A DNA stretch of 64,000 nt from Nevskia sp043781855 (GCA_043781855.1 JAYWBB010000112.1:19834-83833); one strand, 5' to 3'; counted from the first letter of the stretch, positions 51,066 to 59,390 are shown. Notes: generated by a model not told the origin, from the letters alone. Translations and numbers: made by a program.

Positions 51066-51976
51066 GCCGCATCGACGCCGAGCAGAACCGACAGCACGCC
51101 CGACGCCGCCGAGACACCCACCGCAAGGATGTAGAACGTCCAGAGCCAGAACATGCGCCACAGCGTCCTTGCCGGCGTGCCGCCGTAAACCCGGCGCAGG
51201 GCGATAAAGACATAGGCGGTGATCGCCAGTTCGAAGCCGCGACGCAACAATAACGGCAGCGGCAGAAACCCGAGCGACAGCACGATGAACAACAAGCAAT
51301 GAAGATGCAGGGAAAACAGCAGATGCACGCCGTAGCGCAAACGCTGCTTCCGGTAAAACCACCTCAGCAGCAGTGCGAAGTAAGGCAACAGGAAAAACAT
51401 CGCGTAAGGTGCGTCATCGGCCAGCTTCTGCCGCAACACCCGACTCTGTTCGGCCGAGCTGAGCCTGGAAAACGACATCGCTCTTTCTTCGATCTTCGCC
51501 TCGAAGCTGCCCGCTGCGGGCTCGTCCTTCTTTTTCGCAGCCGCCGCAGCCTTGTCGTCCTCGTCGGCAATCAGGACTTTCGGAGGCTGCCCGTCGACGT
51601 CGGCCCCCTTGAGCAAGAACGGATTGTTCTCCGCCGGCAGCAGGCCGAGCAGTGCGAAGAACAGGAAGCTGATGCTCAAATAGAGCTTCAGCGGCCGCAC
51701 GTAACGCTGGCGACGACCCTCGACGTAATCCAGTGTCAATTGACCCGGTCGCGTCAGCAGCACCCGCAGCGTGCGGCCGAGCTTGCCTTCCAGCGCGACG
51801 AATTGATCAACGAATTCCTCGGCGAAGTGGCGCACCGTCGGCGTTTCAATCAAGGTTTCCTGACCGCAGTTCGCGCAATATTTTCCGGCGACCGGTGCCG
51901 CGCAGTCGGCGCAGACCGACGGCGCGATAGCTTGATCCTGCGACGCCGGGACTGCCTGGGGCGCGAGTTCGTTCAT
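51062..51976 (-). CDS. DUF3667 membrane protein, copy 1
   Basis: A 304-residue protein with an N-terminal zinc ribbon (CADCAAPVAGKYCANCGQ), a conserved amphipathic block (TPTVRHFAEEFVDQFVALEG then TLRVLLTRPGQLTLDYVEGR and RQRYVRPLKLYLSISFLFFA), a variable charged loop rich in Ala, Lys and Asp, and about four C-terminal membrane helices. This is the DUF3667 layout. The function is unknown. It is a paralogue of the next gene upstream, 4 bp away. The start at 51976 is chosen because upstream codons overlap the neighbour. Confidence 0.88.
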   Translation of the reverse strand: MNELAPQAVPASQDQAIAPSVCADCAAPVAGKYCANCGQETLIETPTVRHFAEEFVDQFVALEGKLGRTLRVLLTRPGQLTLDYVEGRRQRYVRPLKLYLSISFLFFALLGLLPAENNPFLLKGADVDGQPPKVLIADEDDKAAAAAKKKDEPAAGSFEAKIEERAMSFSRLSSAEQSRVLRQKLADDAPYAMFFLLPYFALLLRWFYRKQRLRYGVHLLFSLHLHCLLFIVLSLGFLPLPLLLRRGFELAITAYVFIALRRVYGGTPARTLWRMFWLWTFYILAVGVSAASGVLSVLLGVDAA

Positions 51977-51980
51977 CGTC

Positions 51981-52826
51981 TCAATTGGCAACCGCGAGCA
52001 CGACAGTGGCGAGCGCCGCGCCGGCAATCGCGAGGACATACGCCGCGACGATCGCGACCAGCCGCAGCAGCGTCGCGATCCTGCCGCCGCCGTAAACCCG
52101 GCGCAGCATCAGGAACATGTAGACGCCAAGCACGAGATTGATCGCGTTGTTGATCCAGTCATGCAACGGCTGCGGCCAGGGCACGAGACCCGGCAGCAGC
52201 AGCAGGAACGCGAAGCTGTGGAAATGCAGCGCCAGCAGAAGGTGCTCGCCGTAGTGGCGGTGGCGATAGAGCAGCATCAGCAGTGCCGCGAACAACGGCA
52301 CCAGCAGCAGCATCGCCTTGGGCGCATTGCTGACCATGCCGCCCCTGAGTACATGGTCTCGCGCCGCCGGTGGCAGGCGTGAAAACGTCGCGATGCGATC
52401 GTCGATGAACGGGAAGCCGGTCGTGGCATCGATACGCGACTCGCGGACCGATTCGGTATTGATCTCTACCCCGGCCGCGCCGATTTTCACGCTGATGCCT
52501 GGCACCAGCATCAACCCGAGAAAGAACAGCACGCTGATCGCCAGATACAGCCGCAGCGGCGAGATGTAGCGCTGGCGCCGGCCTTCGAGATAGTCGACGG
52601 TCATCGCGCCCGGATGGAAGAACAGCAGCCGCAGCGTCAGCGGCAACCGGCCCTCGACGCCGAAATATTTCTCGATGAACTCGTTGAGAAATTTGCGGAC
52701 CGTCGGCACGTGCAAGTGCGCGTCCTGGCCGCAATGCGGACAGTAGTTGCCCTGGTGCGAGGTCGCGCAGTTCGGACACCGCCGGTCGCTGGGCGCTGCG
52801 CTGTCGGCGCCGTCGCTCAAGCGCAC
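51981..52826 (-). CDS. DUF3667 membrane protein, copy 2
   Basis: A 281-residue paralogue of the downstream gene, started at the GTG at 52826, one base after the pepP stop. Zinc ribbon CPNCATSHQGNYCPHCGQ, then VPTVRKFLNEFIEKYFGVEG, RLLFFHPGAMTVDYLEGRRQ and RYISPLRLYLAISVLFFLGL, then a loop and about four membrane helices ending in AIAGAALATVVLAVAN. The shared blocks and equal layout point to tandem duplication, though the loops have diverged. Its position inside the pepP-ubiH operon hints at a membrane or quinone-related role, which is inference only. Confidence 0.88.
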   Translation of the reverse strand: MRLSDGADSAAPSDRRCPNCATSHQGNYCPHCGQDAHLHVPTVRKFLNEFIEKYFGVEGRLPLTLRLLFFHPGAMTVDYLEGRRQRYISPLRLYLAISVLFFLGLMLVPGISVKIGAAGVEINTESVRESRIDATTGFPFIDDRIATFSRLPPAARDHVLRGGMVSNAPKAMLLLVPLFAALLMLLYRHRHYGEHLLLALHFHSFAFLLLLPGLVPWPQPLHDWINNAINLVLGVYMFLMLRRVYGGGRIATLLRLVAIVAAYVLAIAGAALATVVLAVAN

Positions 52827-52827
52827 C

Positions 52828-54150
52828 TCACCCGCGCATGACCGCTTCGACTTCGGCGACGGCCTTCGGCACATCGCGCGTCAGCACCTCAGGGCCGCTC
52901 GCGCCGATCAGCACGTCGTCCTCGATGCGGATGCCGATGCCGTGAAAGCGCGGGTCGACGCCCGGCGTGCCCGGCGCGATGTACAGACCCGGCTCGACCG
53001 TCATCACCATGCCGGCCTTGAACGGACGCGGCTTGCCTTCGAGCTTGTAGCGGCCGACGTCGTGCACGTCGAGCCCGAGCCAGTGGCCGGTGCCGTGCAT
53101 GTAGAACTGTTTCTGCTTGTCGGTCTTGATCAACTCGTCGACATCGCCCTTCAGCAGCCCGAGCGCGACCATGCCCTCGGTCAGCACACGCGTTGCCACT
53201 TCATGCGGACGCGCCGAGGAATTGCCGGCTTTCAGTTCCGCGATCGCCGCCAACTGCGCCGCCAGCACGACCTCATAGACTGCCTTCTGCGCGCCGCTGT
53301 ACTTGCCGCCCACCGGAAACGTGCGCGTGATGTCGGCCGTGTAGCCGCGGTACTCGCCGCCGGCATCAATCAGCAGCAGATCGCCGTCGCGCAGCTGTGC
53401 TTCGTTTTCCTTGTAATGAAGGATGCAGGCGTTGTCGCCGCCACCGACGATCGAGCCGTAGCCACATTCCATCTCGTTGCGCTCGAACTCGTGATGGATT
53501 TCGGCAGCCACCTGCCATTCCCAGCCGCCCGGCCTGGTCGCGCGCATCGCCCGCACATGCGCCGCGGCGCTCACCTTGCAGGCATGGCGCAGGAGTTTCA
53601 ATTCGGCTTCCGTCTTGATCAGCCGCTGCTCGTGCAGCGTGGTTTCGAGCGCGACGAATTCAGTCGGCGCTGCCGCACCGCGCCGCGAAACCTCGCGGAT
53701 TTCGCGCACGCAGGCGGCGAGCTTTGCGTCCCAGTGCGGATGCTCGCCGAGCGTGAAGTACACGCGCTCCCGACCCGCGAGCAGGCCGGTCATCTGCCTC
53801 TCGAATTCCTCGACGACGAAGCCCTGATCGGCACTGTAGGCACTGACCGCGCCTTCGGGCCCGGCGCGGCGTCCATCCCAGATTTCGCGCGCTGGATCGC
53901 GCGGCCGGACGAAGAGTACGCAGGAACCCTCCTTGCGGCCGGGCGCGAGCACGAGCAGCGAGTCCGGCTCGTGAAATCCGGTCAGGTAGAGGAAATCCGA
54001 GTCCTGGCGGAAGCGGTAATGGCTGTCGCGGTTGCGAATGACTTCACGCGCCGAGGGCACGATCGCCACGCCATCAGGGCCGATGGCCTCGATCAGGCGG
54101 GCGCGGCGGGCGGCATATTCGGAGACTTCGGTGGCAGTCGGTGCGGGCAT
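52828..54150 (-). CDS. pepP: Xaa-Pro aminopeptidase (aminopeptidase P)
   Basis: PepP, 440 residues from the ATG at 54150, essentially the E. coli length of 441. It removes N-terminal residues before proline, with two metal ions. Ligands are visible: two Asp in LLLIDAGGEYRGYTADITRT, His in MHGTGHWLGLDVHDVG, Glu in VMTVEPGLYIAPG and Glu in GIGIRIEDDVLIG. The N-terminal creatinase-like domain (YRFRQDSDFLYLTGFHEPDS) is complete. 25 bp after ygfB. Confidence 0.95.
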   Translation of the reverse strand: MPAPTATEVSEYAARRARLIEAIGPDGVAIVPSAREVIRNRDSHYRFRQDSDFLYLTGFHEPDSLLVLAPGRKEGSCVLFVRPRDPAREIWDGRRAGPEGAVSAYSADQGFVVEEFERQMTGLLAGRERVYFTLGEHPHWDAKLAACVREIREVSRRGAAAPTEFVALETTLHEQRLIKTEAELKLLRHACKVSAAAHVRAMRATRPGGWEWQVAAEIHHEFERNEMECGYGSIVGGGDNACILHYKENEAQLRDGDLLLIDAGGEYRGYTADITRTFPVGGKYSGAQKAVYEVVLAAQLAAIAELKAGNSSARPHEVATRVLTEGMVALGLLKGDVDELIKTDKQKQFYMHGTGHWLGLDVHDVGRYKLEGKPRPFKAGMVMTVEPGLYIAPGTPGVDPRFHGIGIRIEDDVLIGASGPEVLTRDVPKAVAEVEAVMRG

Positions 54151-54175
54151 GTCGATTGGGGTCAATTCAATGAAT

Positions 54176-54733
54176 CTAATGGATCGTCGGCGAATCGCTG
54201 GTCGCGCCGGAGCGCGGATGCAATTCCATATAGACCAGCTGCGCACCGACGCGGATGTATTCGACGAGTTCGGCATACGCCTCTTCCTCGACCTCGTCGT
54301 CACCGCCGGCATCGAGCGAAGTGCGCGTGAACTGCGTGAGGTCCTTGACGATCTCGCGGACTTCCTCGGAGCACTCGCGCAGATTCAGCTTGATGCGCCC
54401 GGCGAGGCCGTAGAGAAAGCCCTCGCACCAGGCGCCGAGCGCCCGGGCGCGCTCGGCCAGCAGCGAATGGTCGTCCGGCAGCACCGGCATGAAGGCCGAT
54501 TGCAGGTCGGTCAGCGCGGCGATGGCTTCGTCGCGCAGCGTTCTCAGTTCGGCCTGGGCCTGCGCGTCGGGCGCGGCATCGTCCTCGTCGAGCAGCTTCA
54601 CCGGGTCGACATCCTCCGGCTTCTGCCGGCACAGCGCCCCGCAGAGGCTGCCGTGGAATGCCGCTGCATCGTCGCCGTAGCCGGTGCGCGCCAGGAGCGC
54701 AGTCAGCGCGTGGTAATCGAGTAGAGTCGTCAT
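54176..54733 (-). CDS. ygfB: UPF0149 family protein YgfB
   Basis: A 185-residue acidic helical protein of the UPF0149 (YgfB/YecA) family: LGAWCEGFLYGLAGRIKLNL, EEVREIVKDLTQF and EEEAYAELVEYIRVGAQLVY are typical. Molecular function is unclear; in Pseudomonas YgfB influences ampDh3 expression. It heads the ygfB-pepP-(DUF3667)2-ubiH-ubiI series, as in E. coli. A perfect TATAAT lies 7 bases before the ATG, suggesting a leaderless mRNA. Confidence 0.92.
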   Translation of the reverse strand: MTTLLDYHALTALLARTGYGDDAAAFHGSLCGALCRQKPEDVDPVKLLDEDDAAPDAQAQAELRTLRDEAIAALTDLQSAFMPVLPDDHSLLAERARALGAWCEGFLYGLAGRIKLNLRECSEEVREIVKDLTQFTRTSLDAGGDDEVEEEAYAELVEYIRVGAQLVYMELHPRSGATSDSPTIH

Positions 54734-54740
54734 AATGCGG

Positions 54741-54746
54741 ATTATA
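54741..54746 (-). promoter_or_regulatory. -10 box of ygfB, close to the start codon
   Basis: Minus strand TATAAT followed by CCGCATT and the ygfB ATG. A transcript from this box would start at or next to the ATG, so it would have no 5' leader and no ribosome-binding site. No convincing -35 box is seen. Confidence 0.5.
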
Positions 54747-54916
54747 TGCCGCCCATGCTCCCTGCCGGCGCCGTGAGGGGCGACAGATCAACGCGGGACG
54801 AAGTCGGGGCACAGCGCCGCGCTCGATGGCGCTGAGGGCCTGCGGCCATGAGGGTTTGCACTCCTTGGCGGAACCGGGCCAGCGCACTAAAGTGCAGGCA
54901 GGTCACGGCCATTGCC

Positions 54917-54947
54917 GCTTCACGAGATAATCACAGCTTCACGAGAT
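54917..54947 (+). promoter_or_regulatory. Direct repeat upstream of the monooxygenase gene
   Basis: GCTTCACGAGAT occurs twice, at 54917-54928 and 54936-54947, 19 bases apart, just before the GGAGGAGAG ribosome-binding site of the monooxygenase gene. A short palindrome GCACT-AA-AGTGC lies at 54884-54895. These may be binding sites for a regulator. The rest of the 230 bp gap from ygfB shows nothing else I can support, including no 6S RNA. Confidence 0.35.
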
Positions 54948-54962
54948 GGAGGAGAGATCGTC

Positions 54963-56579
54963 ATGGGTCAGATGCAGTCACCAACGCAGCAGGTCGACGC
55001 GGTTGTCGTGGGCGCCGGAATCGCCGGCATGTATCAGCTTTATCGGCTGCGCGAAAAAGGCCTGAAGGTGCGGCTGTTCGAGGCCGGTGAGGGCGTCGGC
55101 GGCACCTGGTACTGGAACCGCTACCCGGGCGCGCGCGTCGATTCCGCATCGCATGTCTACCAGTACTGGTTCTCCGATGAAATCCTCAAGGAATGGAACT
55201 GGAGCGAGCGCTTCCCGGCCCAGGAAGAAACCGAGCGCTATCTGAATTTCGTCGCGGACAAGTGCGATCTGCGCAAGGACATCACGTTCAAGGCCCGTGT
55301 CGCGTCGGCTACTTACGATGAGACGGCGAAGCGCTGGACCGTTGTCACCGAATCGGGCGAGACGCTCAGCACGCAGTTTCTGGTCATGTGCGCCGGCGGC
55401 ATTTCCGCACCGCTGGTGCCGCCGTTCCCCGGTCACGAGAAGTTCAAGGGCCAGATCGTCCACACCGCGCGCTGGCCGAAGGCGGGTATCGAGCTGACCG
55501 GAAAACGCGTCGGCGTCATCGGCACCGGCGCGACGGGCATGCAGGTGATCCAGACCATCGCCAGCCAGGTCAAGCAGTTGACGGTATTCCAGCGCACGGC
55601 GAACTATGCGATCCCGATGCGCAACCCGAAGTACGGCGACGCCGACCGCGCCGAGTTCCGCGCGCAATACCCGGCGCTGAAGCAGCGCGTGCAGCGCACG
55701 TTCGCCGGATTCGACTACGACCTGCAAGAGAGCAACTTCGTCGACCTGTCACCGGAAGAGCGGCAGAAAACCATGGAAACGCTCTGGAAAGACGGCTCAC
55801 TGAGCTTCTGGATCGGCGGCTTCAAGGAAGTGTTCTTCGATGCCGGCATCAACGAGGAAGTGTCGAAGTTCGTCCGCGAGCGCATGCGCGCCCGCATCGA
55901 GGACCCAAAGATGGCCGCCAAGCTGATCCCGAACGACCACGGCTTCGGCACCCGCCGCGTGCCGCTCGAAACCGGGTATTTGGAGGCTTACAACCGCGAC
56001 AACGTCGAGCTGATCGACTTGAAGGCCGATCCGATCGAGTGCCTCACCGAGAAGGGCCTGAAGACCAGGAGCGGCGAGCACGAACTCGACATCCTGATTT
56101 TCGCGACTGGCTTCGACGCCGGTACCGGCGCGCTGACCCGCGTCGACATCCGCGGCCGCGACGGCTTGCGGCTCAAGGACGAGTGGTCGAAGAACATCCG
56201 CACGACCATGGGCCTGCAGGTGCACGGCTACCCGAACATGTTCACGACCATGGCTCCGTTCGCGCCGGCTGCCGCGTTCTGCAACGTGCCGACCTGCCTG
56301 CAGCAGCAGGTGGACTGGATCGCCGACTGCATCCAGTACGTTCGCGAGCATCACCTCGCGACGATCGAGCCGACGGCCGAGACGGAAGCGAAGTGGCTCG
56401 CGCATCACGACGAGGTCGCCAGCATGACGCTCGTTGCCAAGACCAAGTCCTGGTACATGGGCAGCAACATCGAAGGCAAGCAGCCGCGTCTGCTGTCGTA
56501 CATCGGCGGCGTGGGCGCCTATCGGCAGATTTGTGAGGACGTGAAGGCGAAGGGCTACGAGGGCTTCGCCATCGCCTGA
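54963..56579 (+). CDS. Flavin-containing (Baeyer-Villiger-type) monooxygenase
   Basis: A 538-residue class B flavoprotein monooxygenase from the ATG at 54963, behind a strong GGAGGAGAG site. FAD-binding GAGIAG at 17-22, then GGTWYWNRYPGARVD at 46-60; the Baeyer-Villiger fingerprint FKGQIVHTARWP at 161-172 (FxGxxxHxxxWP); NADPH-binding GTGATG at 187-192. Such enzymes turn ketones into esters or lactones using NADPH and oxygen; cyclohexanone- and phenylacetone-monooxygenase-like proteins have this length. The substrate cannot be told. It stands alone, with its own upstream repeat pair and a terminator, and is probably an accessory catabolic gene. Confidence 0.92.
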   Translation: MGQMQSPTQQVDAVVVGAGIAGMYQLYRLREKGLKVRLFEAGEGVGGTWYWNRYPGARVDSASHVYQYWFSDEILKEWNWSERFPAQEETERYLNFVADKCDLRKDITFKARVASATYDETAKRWTVVTESGETLSTQFLVMCAGGISAPLVPPFPGHEKFKGQIVHTARWPKAGIELTGKRVGVIGTGATGMQVIQTIASQVKQLTVFQRTANYAIPMRNPKYGDADRAEFRAQYPALKQRVQRTFAGFDYDLQESNFVDLSPEERQKTMETLWKDGSLSFWIGGFKEVFFDAGINEEVSKFVRERMRARIEDPKMAAKLIPNDHGFGTRRVPLETGYLEAYNRDNVELIDLKADPIECLTEKGLKTRSGEHELDILIFATGFDAGTGALTRVDIRGRDGLRLKDEWSKNIRTTMGLQVHGYPNMFTTMAPFAPAAAFCNVPTCLQQQVDWIADCIQYVREHHLATIEPTAETEAKWLAHHDEVASMTLVAKTKSWYMGSNIEGKQPRLLSYIGGVGAYRQICEDVKAKGYEGFAIA

Positions 56580-56604
56580 TGGCCGCGCCGATGTAATGCT
56601 GGAA

Positions 56605-56635
56605 CCGGAGGCCGCGCAAGCGGCCTTCGGTCTTT
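56605..56635 (+). terminator. Terminator after the monooxygenase gene
   Basis: CCGGAGGCCGC-GCAA-GCGGCCTTCGG hairpin (one mismatch) followed by TCTTT, 25 bases past the stop codon. The T run is short, so strength is uncertain. Confidence 0.65.
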
Positions 56636-56664
56636 AATGCCCCTGCCGGGCCGCCGCGCGACTC

Positions 56665-56670
56665 TATAAT
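56665..56670 (+). promoter_or_regulatory. -10 box of argA, close to the start codon
   Basis: TATAAT followed by CCGCCC and the argA ATG at 56677. Transcription would begin at about the ATG, predicting a leaderless mRNA, and no Shine-Dalgarno sequence is present. It resembles the ygfB promoter (TATAATCCGC in both). No clear -35 box. Confidence 0.5.
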
Positions 56671-56676
56671 CCGCCC

Positions 56677-58008
56677 ATGGAACCCGTCGATTTCGTTGCC
56701 GCGCTGCGCGGCGCAGCCCCCTATGTCCACGCGCACAACGGTCGCGTGTTCGTCGTCGCCTTCGGTGGCGAGGCCGCCCTGCGGCCCGATTTCGACCGCC
56801 TGATCTACGACATCGCTCTGCTGCACAGCCTCGGCGTCAAGCTGGTGCTGGTGCACGGCGTGCGGCCGCAGATAGAAGCGCAACTGGCGGCGCGCCAGAT
56901 CGAATCACGCTTCGCCGGCGACCTGCGCATCACCGACATGGCGACGATGGACTGCGTGAAATCCGCCATCGGGTCCCTGCGCATGAGCATCGAAGCGCGC
57001 CTGAGCACGGGCCTCGCGAGCACGCCAATGGGCGGCGCGCGGCTGAAAGTGGCTGGCGGCAACTGGGTCACCGCGAAGCCGGTCGGCGTGCGCGACGGGA
57101 CGGATCATGAACTCACCGGCGAAGTCCGTCGCATCGACATCCCGACCATCCGCGAAGTGCTGGAAAACGGCCGCATCGCGCTGCTCAGCCCGATCGGCTA
57201 CTCCCCGACCGGCGAGATCTTCAACCTGCGCGCGGGTGAAGTGGCGCAGGCCGTCGCGATCGGCCTCAAGGCCGACAAGCTGATCTTCGTGCTTGACTCC
57301 GACCCGGACACCTGGAAGCTCGCCGCAGAAACCGGCGACGCCGGCCAGCTTCCGCTCGGCGAAGCGGAGCGCCTGCTCGCTGATGCCTCGCAGAACAATC
57401 CGCTGTCCGCCGAAGACCGTGCACTGCTCACCTCCGCCCTCGCCGCTGGCCGCGGCGGTGTCGCCCGCGTACACCTGATCGGCGCCGACGCCAATGGCGC
57501 CTTGCTGCGCGAACTCTACACACGCGATGGCTGCGGACTGATGTTCTATTCCGACGAGAACTACGAGTCCGTGCGCGAGGCGACGATCGAGGACGTCGGC
57601 GGCATCCTGGCACTCATCAAGCCGCTCGAAGACGCCGGCGTGCTGGTGCCGAGATCGCGCGAGCAGCTGGAACTCGAAATCACCCTGTTCGACGTGATGG
57701 TCCGCGACGGTACGGTGATCGCCTGCAGCGCCCTGTTCCCGTTCCCGCAGAACGCGATGGCCGAATTCTCATGTGTGGCCGTCCACCCCGACTACCGCAG
57801 CGAAGGCCGCGCCGACGCCCTGCTCAAGCGCGCCGAGGAAAGCGCCAAAAAGCTCGGTGTGAAGAAGCTGTTCGCGCTGACCACGCACACGCCGCACTGG
57901 TTCATCGAGCATGGCTTCGTGCAGGGAGCTATCGAAGAACTACCGATGCAGAAGCAGCGGATTTACAACTATCAGCGGAAGTCGCTGGTGTTGGTGAAGG
58001 GCTTGTAA
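56677..58008 (+). CDS. argA: Amino-acid N-acetyltransferase (N-acetylglutamate synthase)
   Basis: ArgA, 443 residues, the same length as the E. coli enzyme; acetylates glutamate with acetyl-CoA in the first step of arginine synthesis. The N-terminal amino-acid-kinase-like domain (FVVAFGGEAALRPDFDRLIY, LVLVHGVRPQIEAQLAAR) senses arginine, and the C-terminal GNAT domain holds the acetyl-CoA loop region FSCVAVHPDYRSEGRADALL and ALTTHTPHWFIEHGF. It is flanked by a leaderless-type promoter and, downstream, a REP-like repeat. Confidence 0.95.
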   Translation: MEPVDFVAALRGAAPYVHAHNGRVFVVAFGGEAALRPDFDRLIYDIALLHSLGVKLVLVHGVRPQIEAQLAARQIESRFAGDLRITDMATMDCVKSAIGSLRMSIEARLSTGLASTPMGGARLKVAGGNWVTAKPVGVRDGTDHELTGEVRRIDIPTIREVLENGRIALLSPIGYSPTGEIFNLRAGEVAQAVAIGLKADKLIFVLDSDPDTWKLAAETGDAGQLPLGEAERLLADASQNNPLSAEDRALLTSALAAGRGGVARVHLIGADANGALLRELYTRDGCGLMFYSDENYESVREATIEDVGGILALIKPLEDAGVLVPRSREQLELEITLFDVMVRDGTVIACSALFPFPQNAMAEFSCVAVHPDYRSEGRADALLKRAEESAKKLGVKKLFALTTHTPHWFIEHGFVQGAIEELPMQKQRIYNYQRKSLVLVKGL

Positions 58009-58016
58009 TCCGATTT

Positions 58017-58086
58017 GGTAGCGTGCGCTTTGCGCACGGACGGGTTGGGGTTGAAGGACAGGGAATTGTGCGGGGAGTGCACGCTA
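58017..58086. repeat. REP-like repeat, family 2, copy 2
   Basis: A 70 bp unit beginning GGTAGCGTGCGCTTTGCGCA and ending GAGTGCACGCTA, eight bases after the argA stop and 20 bases before the 5'-nucleotidase ATG. Its ends (TAGCGTGCGC and GTGCACGCTA) are near-perfect inverted repeats, and it aligns along its length with copy 1 at 66-130. Confidence 0.65.
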
Positions 58087-58106
58087 CGTCACTTAGGGTA
58101 TTTGCT

Positions 58107-59090
58107 ATGTCTCTCAATCTGTCACAAACGCTAGTGGTTGGAATTTCCTCAACAGCGCTATTTGATTTAACGGAAGCCGATGAAGTTTTCAGGCGCACAT
58201 TTGTTGACGACAAACAAAAGGCTGTCTCAGAGTATCGGGCCTACATGCTTGCTCGTGAAAACGACCCTCTTGAAGATGGCACGGGAATGCCACTGGTGAA
58301 AGCACTACTCGCTCTAAACAACCTGGAGACAAAGGAAACGTCTAGTCCTCTGGTCGAGGTCATTGTCATGTCACGCAACAGTCCAGAGACTGGTGTCCGC
58401 GTTTTCAATAATATTCGATCTCGCAGCCTAGCAATTAGCCGGCACGCGTTTACTGGAGGCGAGTCCGTAGTTAACTATCTAGACGCCTTCGATGTCGATC
58501 TCTTTTTAACAACCAATATCGGAGACGCTCAACGCGTCATCGACGAAGGAAACTGCGCTGCCGCCATTCTCAAGAGACCTCCTGGTGATTTGACGACACT
58601 GCCAGAGGATCAAGTCCGCATCGCATTTGATGGCGACGCCGTGTTGTTTGATGACAGCAGTGAGCTTGTATTCAAGACCAAGGGCCTAGATAGCTTCCAC
58701 TCAAATGAAGACAGCCAGCAAGATGTGCCGATCCCAGAGGGCCCTTACGCTACTCTTTTAGAGAAGCTCTCCCGCCTACAGAAGCGATTGCCATTCAGCG
58801 TCGAATTCTCTCCAGTTCGTATCGCTATTGTCACAGCTAGGAATGCACCGGCAGAAATGCGGGTTATTAAGACGCTTCGTCATTGGGGCGTGTACGTGAA
58901 CGAAATATTTTTCCTCGGCGGCGTCGAGAAAGCTAAGGTATTGAAGGCTTTTCGGGCACACATCTTTTTTGACGATCAAGACCTTCACCTTGACCCAGCC
59001 GCTCAGCATGTTCCGGCGGGCAAGGTTCCATACAGGTCGAACTCGCCACTCAACGGCGACCCTTCTCTACGTAACGATGAAGCCAAGTAG
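58107..59090 (+). CDS. 5'-nucleotidase family protein, probably horizontally acquired
   Basis: A 327-residue protein matching the cytosolic 5'-nucleotidase family (PF06189): LVVGISSTALFDLTEADEVF, IVMSRNSPETGVRVFNNIRS, SRHAFTGGESVVNYLDAFDV, IAFDGDAVLFDDSSE with the HAD-like DxD, and EIFFLGGVEKAKVLKAFRAH with HIFFDDQDLHL. It would dephosphorylate nucleoside monophosphates. Base composition is clearly lower in GC: I count 26 G+C of 60 at 58141-58200 against 37 of 60 at 57841-57900 in argA, and codon use is less biased. It is bordered by repeat copy 2 on the left and an inverted repeat on the right. The protein looks intact. Confidence 0.88.
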   Translation: MSLNLSQTLVVGISSTALFDLTEADEVFRRTFVDDKQKAVSEYRAYMLARENDPLEDGTGMPLVKALLALNNLETKETSSPLVEVIVMSRNSPETGVRVFNNIRSRSLAISRHAFTGGESVVNYLDAFDVDLFLTTNIGDAQRVIDEGNCAAAILKRPPGDLTTLPEDQVRIAFDGDAVLFDDSSELVFKTKGLDSFHSNEDSQQDVPIPEGPYATLLEKLSRLQKRLPFSVEFSPVRIAIVTARNAPAEMRVIKTLRHWGVYVNEIFFLGGVEKAKVLKAFRAHIFFDDQDLHLDPAAQHVPAGKVPYRSNSPLNGDPSLRNDEAK

Positions 59091-59120
59091 CTCAGTAGGG
59101 CGGGATAGCAGCTTCATCGT
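59074..59120 (+). terminator. Inverted repeat at the end of the nucleotidase gene
   Basis: A perfect 10 bp inverted repeat, ACGATGAAGC at 59074-59083 (inside the last codons) and GCTTCATCGT at 59111-59120, followed by AAAA. The 27-base loop and lack of a T run make it a weak terminator; it could instead mark the border of an inserted segment. Confidence 0.3.
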
Positions 59121-59390
59121 AAAATCAAAGGAAATCAAAGGGGCCGTGTTCGAATATTTTTCAAAGATCGCGGAAGCGATCAGGCACCTTCCTCGATATC
59201 CGAACGATCGATGCCTCGCAAGCGAAATCCTTACAGTCGGCGTTGTCGGGCAACTGCTCGATCACTCCATGCGCGTTCTGCTTGAAGCTGGGAGCGGCGG
59301 CGATCACGGCGATGTTCCCCGATTTCAATTGCAGCAGGTACCCGGGCTGTGGTGGACACCATGCCTTGCACCCAGGACACCGGCGACGAA
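59121..59390. other. 270 bp without a supported gene
   Basis: Between the nucleotidase gene and the convergent LEH-like gene. Short open frames cross it on both strands. The minus-strand frame to 59161 contains a stretch with ordinary protein-like composition (GYLLQLKSGNIAVIAAAPSF and onward to KVPDRFRDL), but it has no good start, no recognised domain, and is fused to shadow sequence of the LEH-like gene. It may be a gene remnant. The first part is still AT-richer, like the nucleotidase gene. Confidence 0.3.

Noticed and set aside
54747..54962. 6S RNA gene (ssrS) or zapA upstream of ygfB, as in other Gammaproteobacteria
   Set aside because: The spacer is about 230 bp, the monooxygenase gene follows directly, and no long 6S-like helix or zapA-like frame is visible.
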